Assembly: GCF_014653195.1 (NCBI RefSeq)
Contig: NZ_BNAH01000001.1
Coordinates: 329,323 to 393,322 of the forward strand
Length of the DNA: 64,000 nucleotides
Direction of reading: 5' to 3'
Source of the DNA: Thalassotalea profundi
Lineage (GTDB): Bacteria; Pseudomonadota; Gammaproteobacteria; Enterobacterales; Alteromonadaceae
Shown here: positions 48,367-57,394 of the stretch, piece after piece
Position numbering within the stretch: position 1 is the stretch's first letter
How the letters are laid out: each line of letters starts with the position of its first letter
Notes under the pieces: generated by a model
Told to the model about the DNA's origin: nothing
The model's database searches: none
Seen by the model: only the letters and a program-made list of their open reading frames with translations
Made by a program: the position numbers and the translations under genes

Positions 48367-48419
48367 AATACTTCTTTAGGCTGACTTTATGTTTAGGCTA
48401 CTTTAAATTGAGTAGCGCT

Positions 48420-49139
48420 CTAGCTTTCAAAATTAACACGTACACGTTCAATACTTTTTTCTTCTTTGGCAGGCTGACGTTCGCTAATGATATGATCTAT
48501 TTTATTTTTACCTGCAATTAAAAAGCCCATCGCTATAAATGCGCCTGGGGGTAATATAGCAAGTAGAAATTGGCTATCTAATTGAAACACTTCGACTCTT
48601 AAAACACTTGCCCATTCACCTAATAATAAATCTGCCCCATCAAATAATGTGCCTTGACCAAATACTTCTCGAATGGCGCCTAAAATCAAAAGTACGGCCA
48701 AAAAGCCTAGTCCCATCATTAAGCCATCGAAACTTGCTTGTTTAACCGGGTTTTTTGAAGCATAAGCTTCTGCTCGACCAATTATTGCGCAGTTGGTTAC
48801 AATTAATGGTAAAAAGATACCTAAAGATTCATATAAGCCTAATGCATAAGCGTTCATTAATAATTGAACGCAAGTTACAAAGCCTGCAATAATTAATACA
48901 AAAATAGGAATACGAATTTCTTTGGGGACCCACTGTCTTATAGCTGATACAGTTGCATTAGAGCAAATGAGTACAAAGAGAGTCGCTAACCCTAATCCTA
49001 ATGCGTTTACTACCGTTGATGTGACAGCAAGTAATGGGCATAAACCTAATAACTGAACAATGCCCGGATTATTTTTCCATAAACCTTGCCATGCTAGTTC
49101 TTTATATTCTGCGGGTATACTCATGACTGCTCCTGACAA
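48420..49139 (-). CDS. rsxE: Electron transport complex subunit RsxE (RnfE)
   Basis: Membrane subunit of the Rnf/Rsx complex, paralogous to RsxA. The 239 residues contain six predicted helices, with the conserved [20 protein letters not shown] segment near the N-terminus and [20 protein letters not shown] in the middle. Cysteines in these two motifs (LGLCP and TNCAI) are those proposed to bind an intramembrane iron-sulfur site with RsxA. The start overlaps rsxG by 19 bases. Confidence 0.96.
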   Translation of the reverse strand: MSGAVMSIPAEYKELAWQGLWKNNPGIVQLLGLCPLLAVTSTVVNALGLGLATLFVLICSNATVSAIRQWVPKEIRIPIFVLIIAGFVTCVQLLMNAYALGLYESLGIFLPLIVTNCAIIGRAEAYASKNPVKQASFDGLMMGLGFLAVLLILGAIREVFGQGTLFDGADLLLGEWASVLRVEVFQLDSQFLLAILPPGAFIAMGFLIAGKNKIDHIISERQPAKEEKSIERVRVNFES

Positions 49140-49750
49140 TTAGGCCTTTTTTGGAATAATTCATCTTGATGGCTGTTAAAATAGAGTACGGTTTTATGTA
49201 CTGCTTTAACTACAGCTCTGGGTGTGATAGTTGCTCCGGTAAACTGATCAAATATGCCGCCGTCTTTTCTAACCGCCCAACGAGTGTCTTTAACGTGCAA
49301 GATTTTTTTTCCATTAAAAGTCTCAATCCATTTATTTTTTTTGATCTCTATTTTATCACCTAGACCGGGAGTTTCTTGATGTTTGATAGTTCTAACACCG
49401 CTAACACTTCCGTCAACCTTCAAAGCAACAATTAAGTTAATTCTACCATTGTAGCCATCTGGTGCCGTTGTAGTAATTGCAGCGGCAACGGGTTGGTCGT
49501 TATTTTTTGCTAAATAAACTTTTTCAGTACCTGAACTAAGCAGCTGATCATTGATGATAATACATTCATGATAAATATCATTATTATAAGTTTTCTCATC
49601 AATTATTTGTGAGAGGGTCGTGATAAGTTTATTTTCTTCTTGTGATTTTATGCGATCCTTCGTGATAAGGTGAACTGCACCTATTACCGCTGTACATGCA
49701 ACAGCAAATAGGGCGAGTAATTGAGCATTTTTTTCAATGGCTTTACGCAT
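49121..49750 (-). CDS. rsxG: Electron transport complex subunit RsxG (RnfG)
   Basis: Membrane-anchored periplasmic flavoprotein subunit of Rnf/Rsx. The 209 residues have an N-terminal anchor (about 8-28) and an FMN-binding domain with [21 protein letters not shown] and LGDKIE. The threonine in [11 protein letters not shown] is the expected covalent FMN attachment site. It lies 15 bases after rsxD and overlaps rsxE. Confidence 0.95.
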   Translation of the reverse strand: MRKAIEKNAQLLALFAVACTAVIGAVHLITKDRIKSQEENKLITTLSQIIDEKTYNNDIYHECIIINDQLLSSGTEKVYLAKNNDQPVAAAITTTAPDGYNGRINLIVALKVDGSVSGVRTIKHQETPGLGDKIEIKKNKWIETFNGKKILHVKDTRWAVRKDGGIFDQFTGATITPRAVVKAVHKTVLYFNSHQDELFQKRPNCQEQS

Positions 49751-49764
49751 ATTTATATTCCGAG

Positions 49765-50811
49765 TTAATGCCCATATGTACGAGGTCGAGTGTATTGATC
49801 AATAAGTGGGGCGGCCATATTACATAATAATACAGCAAAGGCTATTCCGTCTGGATAACCACCAAATTTTCTAATAACACAAACAAGTACCCCCGCTAAA
49901 CAACCGTATATTATTCTACCTTTAATGGAAGTTGCACAAGTAACAGGATCAGTTAATATAAAAAATGCGCCTAGCATTGTTGCACCACTAAACCAGTAAA
50001 ACAGGGTTGAAGGGTTAGTATCAGGACTGATTAAAAAAGCAATAAAACTAAAAATAAAAATAGTGGCTAAAAAGCTTAGCGGGGTAGGGTAGGCAATCGC
50101 TTTTTTAAACAGTAAAAACAGCCCTCCAACTAAAAATGCAATGTTTATCCATAACCAGCCTATACCTAGGCCTTGATCAAAAATTTTATTATTTAAGCTT
50201 TCTGTGACTGTCATACCAAGGGTGATATTTGTTTTAACGGTATCTAATGGGGTTGCCATTGTTACTCCGTCTACGTGCATACGTAACTGAGCCACAGAAT
50301 AACCTTCTTTAGTGAAATCAGTGAAGATTACGCTTAATGTGTTGATAAAGTCGAGGTTGACTGACATTAATGACGATGGAGGCTGCCATGAAGTCATTTG
50401 TACAGGAAACGAAATAAGCAACATGACATAAGCTGCCATTGCTGGGTTAAAAGGGTTATGACCTAATCCACCATAAAGTTGTTTCACTATCACTATGGCA
50501 AATGAGACGCCAATAATCGTTATCCACCAAGGAGCTAGGGCAGGCAAACTAACGCCTAATAAAACTGCAGTTAAAATAGCACTGCCATCAAATAGTTCTA
50601 ATGGGATAGGTTTCTTTCTTAAGGATAACACAATAAATTCAGCAGCAAAGGCTGTCGCTATTGCCATGATAATGTGAATTATATTGCCCCACCCGAAAAA
50701 ATACCATTGCGTTAAAATACCTGGAATTGTCGCGTATATTACTAAACGCATAAGTGCAGATGTTTTATTTTGCACATGGTTATGAGGTGAACTTGCGATC
50801 CAAAATGCCAT
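49765..50811 (-). CDS. rsxD: Electron transport complex subunit RsxD (RnfD)
   Basis: Multispan membrane flavoprotein subunit related to NqrB. Of 348 residues, about ten are hydrophobic segments; GGLGHNPFNPAMAAYVMLLISFP and the FMN-attachment region DGVTMATPLDTVK (about 183-195) are conserved, and FILTDPVTCATSIKGRIIYG is typical of the family. It starts one base after rsxC ends. Confidence 0.95.
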   Translation of the reverse strand: MAFWIASSPHNHVQNKTSALMRLVIYATIPGILTQWYFFGWGNIIHIIMAIATAFAAEFIVLSLRKKPIPLELFDGSAILTAVLLGVSLPALAPWWITIIGVSFAIVIVKQLYGGLGHNPFNPAMAAYVMLLISFPVQMTSWQPPSSLMSVNLDFINTLSVIFTDFTKEGYSVAQLRMHVDGVTMATPLDTVKTNITLGMTVTESLNNKIFDQGLGIGWLWINIAFLVGGLFLLFKKAIAYPTPLSFLATIFIFSFIAFLISPDTNPSTLFYWFSGATMLGAFFILTDPVTCATSIKGRIIYGCLAGVLVCVIRKFGGYPDGIAFAVLLCNMAAPLIDQYTRPRTYGH

Positions 50812-50812
50812 A

Positions 50813-53098
50813 TTAATTTTTCGACTCTTGTTGTTTTTTGGCTTTAGCTTTTGCTACAGCTGCGGCAATACGGGCGTTCTTGTCTAGAGATTCGCCTTGG
50901 GTTGCAGTTTGAATTTCTTTCTCAGCTGATTCGTTGCGTTGCTCGTTATCGTCAGGTATTTCGTTATTAATTATACTTTCGGTTGTCTGTCTTTTTTTTG
51001 CTTTAGCTTTAGCAATTGCCGCCGCTATTTTAGCTTTTTTTATGTCGTCTGGTGATAAGGCTTGTTCTTTCACCTGTTGTTCTGTTTTATTCGTTGAATT
51101 AGTAACAATTTGACTATCTGGCTCATCATTACTTGGTTTTTCAGAAAGAAGATCTTCAGGAGGTTCATTTTTTAATGGCTTTGCCTCAGTAGCTCGTTTT
51201 TTTGCTTTTGCTTTCGCTATAGCTACTGCTATTTTGTCTTTTTTGGACAGCTCTGAAGGTTTTTCGATGTCTTTAATTACATTAGTGTTTATGACACTTG
51301 TTGAATCTGTTATTTCGCCTTCAGCTGCTTTGCTTGAATTATCAGCATTATTAACTGCTTCTGCAATAACATTACTTGATTGAGTGCTTTTATTACTTTC
51401 TGTATTCGGAGCTGTTTGAGCCGCCAGTTTCTTTGCTTTAGCTCTTGCTATAGCCGCAGCAACTTGTGATTTTTTATCAGTTTTTTCAATTTCTTGCGGA
51501 CTTCCAACTGAAGTGTCTGAAGCTGTAACATCATTATTAGTATCTTTTTCTTGCGCTTTTTTAGCTTTGACTCTGGCTAGTGCAGCAGCTACCGCAGATT
51601 TTTCGTTATTCGCTTCAGCGGTTCCTGAATTCATGCGTGCCTTTCGTGCTTCAGCTGCTTTACGATGTTTTTCTTCACGAGCTAATTTTTCACGTTCTAA
51701 ACGAATTTTTCGTGCTTCAAAGCGTTGTTTAGCTTTTTCTGCCTTTATATCTAGTAGTGTTTGCTGGCGAATTTCTGCTTTGGCAACACGGTAATAATGT
51801 ACTAATGGAATATGACTTGGGCAAACATAGGCACATGCGCCACATTCGATACAATCAAATAAATTTAAATCGTTTAATGCTTGGTGATCATGTGCTTTAG
51901 CGCTCCATTGCAATTCCTGAGGTAAAAGTTGGCTTGGGCAGACGTCAGCGCATTGACCACAGCGAATACACTCGACTTCTTGATCATTGTCAGGAATTTC
52001 AGCTTCGTCGGGAGCAAGTATGCAGTTGGTAGTTTTTACTACAGGTACCGTAAATGATGGCAAACTAAAGCCCATCATAGGGCCGCCCATAATAATATGT
52101 TTTTTATTACCTTGTTGACAGCCACATTGTTGTAAGAGAAATTCAACAGGTGTTCCTATCAATGCCCATACATTTTGAGGTTTAGCAACGGACTTGCCTG
52201 TTACCGTAACCACTCGTTTGATTAATGGTATGTCATTTATAACGGCATCTGCTATAGCGAAACAGGTGCCTATGTTATGCATAACAATGCCTAATGCACT
52301 GGGTAATGTGCCACTTGGGACCTCTTTACCGGTTAGCACCTGAATGAGTTGTTTCTCACCGCCAGTAGGGTAAATAACAGGTAATACACAAACTTTTATT
52401 TTATCAATTGTTTTTGTGGCATTTTTTAATGCTTGAATGGCTTCTGGTTTATTTTCCTCAATACCTATTAAAATAAATGCAGGGGCGAGGATGTTATCAA
52501 GAATTTTTATACCGTCTAGAATAGCGGCACATTGTTCACGAATTAATAAGTCGTCTGCAGTGATGTAAGGCTCACATTCGGCAGCATTGATGATTAAATA
52601 ATTAATTTGGGCTGCGGTATTTAATTTTATATGGCTTGGAAAACCAGCTCCCCCCATACCAGAAATACCTGCCTGTGCTATTTTATCGATTAAATCATTT
52701 TTTGAAAGTTGCTGGTAATCGGGACAAATTTCTCTGTCTCGCCATTTTTCTTCTCCATCGGGCTTTAAAAAAATACAAAGCTCACTTAATCCCGAAGGGT
52801 GGGCGATCACAGAGGCTTCAATCGCTGTTATTGTCCCACTTGTTGGTGCATGCACCGGTACAACCATTGGGTGATTAGCTACGGTAAGAGCTTGACCTTT
52901 TAATACCTTATCACCAACAGTTACTAATATATCTCCGGGTTCTCCAATATGTTGTTGAACAGGGATTCTGAGTAGTTCAGGTAAAGGCAATTGTCGAATA
53001 GGTTTATCTGTACTTAGAAATTTTTGCTGAGGAGGGTGAATACCGCCATGAAATTTCCAAAATTTGCCTTGTTCAATGCGTTCAATCACTGATTCCAC
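50813..53098 (-). CDS. rsxC: Electron transport complex subunit RsxC (RnfC) with repeat tail
   Basis: NADH- and flavin-binding peripheral subunit that feeds electrons into Rnf/Rsx. The N-terminal part carries the NAD-binding GMGGAGFPSHIK segment (about 170-180) and the FMN-region sequences of the NuoF-like domain. Two ferredoxin motifs follow: CIRCGQCADVCP and CIECGACAYVCP (about 375-425). After residue 480 comes a long, charged extension with five related units built on AAAIARAKAKK, separated by acidic/Ser/Asn spacers. At 761 residues it is of the long type found in gammaproteobacteria. Confidence 0.95.
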   Translation of the reverse strand: MESVIERIEQGKFWKFHGGIHPPQQKFLSTDKPIRQLPLPELLRIPVQQHIGEPGDILVTVGDKVLKGQALTVANHPMVVPVHAPTSGTITAIEASVIAHPSGLSELCIFLKPDGEEKWRDREICPDYQQLSKNDLIDKIAQAGISGMGGAGFPSHIKLNTAAQINYLIINAAECEPYITADDLLIREQCAAILDGIKILDNILAPAFILIGIEENKPEAIQALKNATKTIDKIKVCVLPVIYPTGGEKQLIQVLTGKEVPSGTLPSALGIVMHNIGTCFAIADAVINDIPLIKRVVTVTGKSVAKPQNVWALIGTPVEFLLQQCGCQQGNKKHIIMGGPMMGFSLPSFTVPVVKTTNCILAPDEAEIPDNDQEVECIRCGQCADVCPSQLLPQELQWSAKAHDHQALNDLNLFDCIECGACAYVCPSHIPLVHYYRVAKAEIRQQTLLDIKAEKAKQRFEARKIRLEREKLAREEKHRKAAEARKARMNSGTAEANNEKSAVAAALARVKAKKAQEKDTNNDVTASDTSVGSPQEIEKTDKKSQVAAAIARAKAKKLAAQTAPNTESNKSTQSSNVIAEAVNNADNSSKAAEGEITDSTSVINTNVIKDIEKPSELSKKDKIAVAIAKAKAKKRATEAKPLKNEPPEDLLSEKPSNDEPDSQIVTNSTNKTEQQVKEQALSPDDIKKAKIAAAIAKAKAKKRQTTESIINNEIPDDNEQRNESAEKEIQTATQGESLDKNARIAAAVAKAKAKKQQESKN

Positions 53099-53109
53099 AA
53101 TCTATTCAC

Positions 53110-53664
53110 CTAACTTATTTGTTCTACTGGGATGCTATTAAGGTCCCATTGCCAATTACGTGTGTTTTTAGCAATTGGCATCATAATAATACAATCAACG
53201 GGGCATGGTGCTACGCATAAGTCACAGCCTGTACATTCATCGCTGATGATGGTGTGCATTTGTTTCGTAGTGCCAATAATTGCGTCAACAGGGCACGCTT
53301 GAATACACTTAGTGCAGCCAATACAATCTTCTTCGATGATAAAAGCAACTTTAGGGGTATTATCTGTTTGGTGACTCTCGTCAAGTGCTTGAGCTTCTAC
53401 TCCCATTAGGTCTGCAATTTTCTTGATGGTATCATCACCACCAGGAGCACATTTGTTAATGGCTTCACCATTAGCAACAGCGTCAGCGTAGGGTTTACAA
53501 CCAGGATAGCCACATTGGCCACACTGTGTTTGTGGTAACAATGCATCTATTTGTTCCGCTAATGGGTCACCTTCAACCTTAAATTTTACTGAAGCAAAAC
53601 CAATTAAAGCACCAAAACATGAGGCTAATACTCCGATAATAACTATAGCTAATAAGAGCGACAT
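53110..53664 (-). CDS. rsxB: Electron transport complex subunit RsxB (RnfB)
   Basis: Iron-sulfur subunit of Rnf/Rsx. The 184 residues have an N-terminal membrane anchor (2-24), a four-cysteine cluster motif CGQCGYPGC (48-56 region), and two ferredoxin motifs, [12 protein letters not shown] and [12 protein letters not shown]. The start overlaps the end of rsxA by one base; rsxC follows 11 bases later. Confidence 0.96.
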   Translation of the reverse strand: MSLLLAIVIIGVLASCFGALIGFASVKFKVEGDPLAEQIDALLPQTQCGQCGYPGCKPYADAVANGEAINKCAPGGDDTIKKIADLMGVEAQALDESHQTDNTPKVAFIIEEDCIGCTKCIQACPVDAIIGTTKQMHTIISDECTGCDLCVAPCPVDCIIMMPIAKNTRNWQWDLNSIPVEQIS

Positions 53665-54245
53665 TATAATTTCACCAAGCCAGTAAATCCCATAAAGGCT
53701 AACGACATTAACCCAGCGGTGATCATGGCAATAGCCGCGCCTTTAAATGGTGTTGGCACATCGGCATCTGCTAGTTTTTCACGCATAGCTGAAAACATAA
53801 TTAATACCACTGAAAAACCAACAGCAGCACCAAAGCCGTAAACGATAGATTCAAAAAAGTTATGCTGCTCATAAATATTTAAAAGTGCGACACCAAGTAC
53901 CGCACAATTTGTAGTAATTAAGGGTAAAAATATACCTAATAAACGATAGAGGTTTGCGCTGGTTTTATGTACCACCATTTCAGTAAATTGTACCACTACA
54001 GCAATAACGAGTATAAAAGTCATAGTGATCAGATATTCTAAACCTAAAGGCGCAAGAATATAGGTATTAACGATGTAGCTTAATAACGATGCTATTGTCA
54101 TTACAAAAGTGGTTGCAAACGACATACCTATCGCTGTTTCTGTACGTGAAGAAACGCCCATAAAAGGGCATAAGCCTAGAAATTTTACTAGAACAAAGTT
54201 GTTTACTAACACTGTGCTGATAAGTAACAGTAAATAATCTGTCAT
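53664..54245 (-). CDS. rsxA: Electron transport complex subunit RsxA (RnfA)
   Basis: First gene of the rsx operon, an integral membrane subunit of 193 residues with six hydrophobic helices. The N-terminal [19 protein letters not shown] and central [15 protein letters not shown] motifs mirror those of RsxE, with cysteines proposed to share an iron-sulfur centre. The upstream region (54246-54409) contains no gene and should hold the operon promoter. Confidence 0.96.
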   Translation of the reverse strand: MTDYLLLLISTVLVNNFVLVKFLGLCPFMGVSSRTETAIGMSFATTFVMTIASLLSYIVNTYILAPLGLEYLITMTFILVIAVVVQFTEMVVHKTSANLYRLLGIFLPLITTNCAVLGVALLNIYEQHNFFESIVYGFGAAVGFSVVLIMFSAMREKLADADVPTPFKGAAIAMITAGLMSLAFMGFTGLVKL

Positions 54246-54409
54246 GAATTGTGGCTATTTATTTGACTATGCTGATTATTATCCGATTTTATCAGCCAAT
54301 AAACAACAGGTCACTTGTAGGGTTATTACAATAAATGTGAAATATATCGCTTTTGTAAAGGGTCAACTTAAAGAAGTGTCAATATTTGTAGGCAGTTAGT
54401 GGATTATAA

Positions 54410-54436
54410 CTCGCCCTAATTCTTTAATAGGGCGAG
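54410..54436 (-). terminator. Hairpin after the GGDEF/EAL gene
   Basis: CTCGCCCTA (54410-54418) pairs with TAGGGCGAG (54428-54436), nine-base loop. On the minus strand it follows the GGDEF/EAL stop codon by about 20 bases. The tract after it (TTATAAT) is weak for an intrinsic terminator. Confidence 0.6.
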
Positions 54437-54458
54437 AATATATTTGAGAGAAAATATC

Positions 54459-56330
54459 TTAAATGGGTTCAGGTTTACCAATGTAAAACCCTTGGCAGCC
54501 ATCAATAAAAAGTTTTTCTAATGTAAATTTTTCTTCTTGTGTTTCAACACTTTCTGCTAATACTGTAATACTTAGTCGGTGAGCTAAGTCAACCATTAAC
54601 CTTAAAAAGTATTGATTATTCTTATCTTCATCAATATCTCGAGTATAAGTACTATCCATTTTAATATAGTCAGGCTTTAAATCTCTAAAGAATTTAAATG
54701 AAGTTAAACCCACACCGAAACGTTCAACAGTTAAGCGTGAACCTACACGGTGAATCATATCAATAAAGCGCTTGCTGGTTTTAATGTTTTGCTGCAAACC
54801 ATATTCGGTAATTTCAAAAACAAGCTTTGAGGCAATTACTGAATCTTTAAGTAAGCGACGTTCTAACCAAATTAAGAAATGTTCATCATGAATAGTACGA
54901 GCACTCAGGTTAATACCGAAGTGATGATCAGACATGTTTTTTTGTTTAATTTCTTCAATGGCACATTCAACTATCATGCGATCTACAGCAACAATTTTAT
55001 CCAGCTTTTCAGCCATAGCAATGAAAGATGCTGTTGGTAACATTTCTTCATTGGAATTAAGGAACCTAGCTAATATTTCACTGTAAACTTTACTGTTACG
55101 ACTATTTGGTTTTATATGTTGAACAAGTAAAGTCACTCTTTGATTTTCTAATACATTATCTATTTCTTGTCGCCAATTTTGATTTCCATAACTGGCACTA
55201 CTACTTTCTAAAATATCCGTATCTTTTTGCGCAAACCAGGAATTAATCTGTTTCGTTTGGGCAATACTGATTCCGGTATCAACTAAAGCTAATAGTTCTC
55301 CTAGTGGTTTATGCTTATCAAAAGAGACAAGGCCAGTATAAGCCACAGAATCCAGGTCGGATGCTTGTTGATATTGATTAAACTGATCGGTAAGTAATTG
55401 TGCATAACGTTCAGCTTCTTGCATCGTAGTATTTGGTAAAATAGTAGCAAAATCTGAACTGTTTAATCGAAACAATTGTGAACCTTGATAGCGTTCAGCA
55501 GAACTTTTCATAATATCTGCAACTTTACAAATATAATTATCGCCTTCATGGTAACCATGAATTTGATTGATTGTTTGTAACTCTGAACAGCGAGTTATAG
55601 TTAGCACGCCAGACTTGTTTGATTCACTTTGACTATCAAAAAACTGAACAAATCGACTTCTATTGTCAAGTTGAGTTAATGGTTCAATGTAGGCTTCTTT
55701 TTTAAGTAGGTTTGCTCCTTCAATATGTTGATTTAGTACATTTTGAAGATCAGTTAAAATAGTTTGGATATTAGCTTGGTTAAGAATGCTATCAATTGCA
55801 TTATCTTGTGTTTTTTCTTTAGGGTTAACAATACGATTAATACCAGATTTAATTTGCTCACTCACAAGAGTGATGACTTTAGTGTATCGATTTAAGCTTA
55901 ACCAGCCTGCAATAATTGATGCTAAGACACTAATAATAAATATTGATACTATTACTATCAGCACAAAATTAACTTCATTAGTAAAATTTAACTGAAAGCT
56001 AATGGTGTAATTATCTTTAGTTGTTATCTTGGTAATATTGGGTGCAAAAAACTGTTCAATACCAGATAAAGTCGACTCTATTGAGGAAATTGTTTGTTGT
56101 TCATGTTTGACTAGTAACGTAGTGTAGTTGAAAGCGTTATTTAGTTGATTGAATAACTGTTTATGGTCAATGTTTTCTATAGTGGTAATTTGAGATAAAA
56201 ATACTTTATGTTGTTGCTGTTGCTCACTAAAAAGTTGTTTTGATAGTACTACCGCAATGGCTGAAATAGTTAAACTAAATAATAAGCCAAATATAATATT
56301 GCGTAATAACAACTGCGAATATGTATACAT
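54459..56330 (-). CDS. Membrane protein with degenerate GGDEF and EAL domains
   Basis: Predicted c-di-GMP receptor or signalling scaffold of 623 residues. The ATG at 56330 is preferred over 56381, since AAGG lies six bases before it. Two membrane helices (about 8-30 and 118-145) enclose a periplasmic segment of about 90 residues. The GGDEF domain keeps the fold (LTITRCSELQTINQIHG) but the signature is replaced by LNSSDF. The EAL domain has EIL for EAL and ERFGVG where active enzymes have DDFG. NLS, FEITE and AESVE are kept. Both activities are probably lost, as in CsrD- or LapD-type proteins. Which of these it corresponds to is not clear. Confidence 0.84.
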   Translation of the reverse strand: MYTYSQLLLRNIIFGLLFSLTISAIAVVLSKQLFSEQQQQHKVFLSQITTIENIDHKQLFNQLNNAFNYTTLLVKHEQQTISSIESTLSGIEQFFAPNITKITTKDNYTISFQLNFTNEVNFVLIVIVSIFIISVLASIIAGWLSLNRYTKVITLVSEQIKSGINRIVNPKEKTQDNAIDSILNQANIQTILTDLQNVLNQHIEGANLLKKEAYIEPLTQLDNRSRFVQFFDSQSESNKSGVLTITRCSELQTINQIHGYHEGDNYICKVADIMKSSAERYQGSQLFRLNSSDFATILPNTTMQEAERYAQLLTDQFNQYQQASDLDSVAYTGLVSFDKHKPLGELLALVDTGISIAQTKQINSWFAQKDTDILESSSASYGNQNWRQEIDNVLENQRVTLLVQHIKPNSRNSKVYSEILARFLNSNEEMLPTASFIAMAEKLDKIVAVDRMIVECAIEEIKQKNMSDHHFGINLSARTIHDEHFLIWLERRLLKDSVIASKLVFEITEYGLQQNIKTSKRFIDMIHRVGSRLTVERFGVGLTSFKFFRDLKPDYIKMDSTYTRDIDEDKNNQYFLRLMVDLAHRLSITVLAESVETQEEKFTLEKLFIDGCQGFYIGKPEPI

Positions 56331-56626
56331 AGTTAACCTTGTGATCTTAAAAATAAGAGTAATAATTATGGGTGGCTTCATCGGCCGAGTTAATTAATTA
56401 ACCTATTTTAGTTAAATTTTCCAAAAAGAATATTTATTTTAGAGCTAATTAATCCTGCTATATTAGTCCATTAATTGCAGTTATAACATGAATTAATTAG
56501 TTTTCCTAACTGCTTGTAAATCAAAAATGTAGATAAATCTAATTGTATATACATTGCCAATAAAACGGCGGAATAATTCATCGTTTTTCAATTAAGTTCA
56601 GTTTAATATCTATATTAGATTTTGCC
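56331..56626. other. Intergenic region upstream of the rimP promoter
   Basis: AT-rich region between the divergent GGDEF/EAL gene and the translation cluster. No gene, tRNA or other structured RNA was recognised; the rest of the gap (56627-56894) is described as promoter and leader hairpins. Confidence 0.45.
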
Positions 56627-56655
56627 TTGCGTAATGGCACGCTTCACTATATAAT
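56627..56655 (+). promoter_or_regulatory. Strong sigma-70 promoter of the rimP-nusA-infB cluster
   Basis: TTGCGT (56627-56632), 17-base spacer, perfect TATAAT (56650-56655), then CCCGTC where a discriminator is expected. Transcription would start near 56662, giving a leader of about 230 bases before rimP. Confidence 0.78.
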
Positions 56656-56692
56656 TCCCGTCATCAAAATATAACAATATATCACTGTAGAA

Positions 56693-56711
56693 TTAAAGGA
56701 TTGCCCTTTAA
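56693..56711 (+). promoter_or_regulatory. Leader hairpin 1 upstream of rimP
   Basis: TTAAAGG and CCTTTAA (seven base pairs) around a five-base loop, about 30 bases after the predicted transcription start. No U run follows, so it is a leader structure and not a terminator. Function unknown. Confidence 0.4.
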
Positions 56712-56775
56712 ATTTATTATTGTTATCGCAAATAGGTAAATTTTATTTATTTGTTGTCGTGGGTTCAGTGAATAA

Positions 56776-56799
56776 GGCCCCGAATTTTGGGGTCTTTTT
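56776..56799 (+). terminator. Leader terminator-like hairpin 2 upstream of rimP
   Basis: GGCCCC (56776-56781) and GGGGTC (56789-56794) pair with one G-U around a seven-base loop, followed by TTTTT. It looks like a complete intrinsic terminator placed inside the rimP leader. Confidence 0.7.
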
Positions 56800-56842
56800 G
56801 TATCTTTTATTTAAAAAATACAAAACAGCAAGATTTATCGCT

Positions 56843-56862
56843 GGGCTATAAGCCCTTTTTTT
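56843..56862 (+). terminator. Leader terminator-like hairpin 3 upstream of rimP
   Basis: GGGCT and AGCCC around a three-base loop, followed by seven T. It ends about 33 bases before the rimP start codon, a position suited to attenuation or antitermination control. Confidence 0.7.
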
Positions 56863-56894
56863 GTTTCTGGACTCTTATTTATTGGAGAAGTTGA

Positions 56895-57353
56895 TTGGCT
56901 AAGTTTGAGCATAAATTAACGGAAATGTTACGTCCTGCCGTAGAAGAGGTAGGCAAAGAATTATTGGGAATTGAATTTGTTAGCGCAGGTAAACATTCAA
57001 TTCTAAGAATATTTATTGATCATGAAAATGGCATTAATGTTGATGATTGTGCTGAAGTTAGTCGCCAAGTCGGCGCTATTTTGGATGTTGAAGATCCAAT
57101 CAGTTCTGAATATAGCTTGGAAGTGTCTTCTCCAGGATTAGATCGACCATTGTTTGATTTGCCTCATTTTCAAGAGGTTGTTGGTGAAACAATTAACGTA
57201 AAAATTTCAATGCCATTAAATGGTCGAAGAAAATTTAAAGGCAAGTTAGTGTCTATTGAAAATGACACTTTAATTGTCAATGTTGATGGCGAAGATTATG
57301 AACTTATCTTTAGTAATATTGATAAAGCAAACCTTGTACCTAATTTTGAATAA
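56895..57353 (+). CDS. rimP: Ribosome maturation factor RimP
   Basis: 30S subunit maturation protein. The 152 residues start with TTG at 56895, preceded by GGAGAAG; the product begins AKFEHKLTEMLRPAVEEVGKE. The N-terminal domain shows the IFIDHENGINVDDCAEVSRQVGAILD block and YSLEVSSPGLDRPL; the C-terminal Sm-like barrel follows. It is the first gene of the cluster, with nusA 41 bases downstream. Confidence 0.95.
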   Translation: MAKFEHKLTEMLRPAVEEVGKELLGIEFVSAGKHSILRIFIDHENGINVDDCAEVSRQVGAILDVEDPISSEYSLEVSSPGLDRPLFDLPHFQEVVGETINVKISMPLNGRRKFKGKLVSIENDTLIVNVDGEDYELIFSNIDKANLVPNFE

Positions 57354-57394
57354 TAAACTTTTAAATTAAAACGAATAACGAAAGGCTAAAAAGC

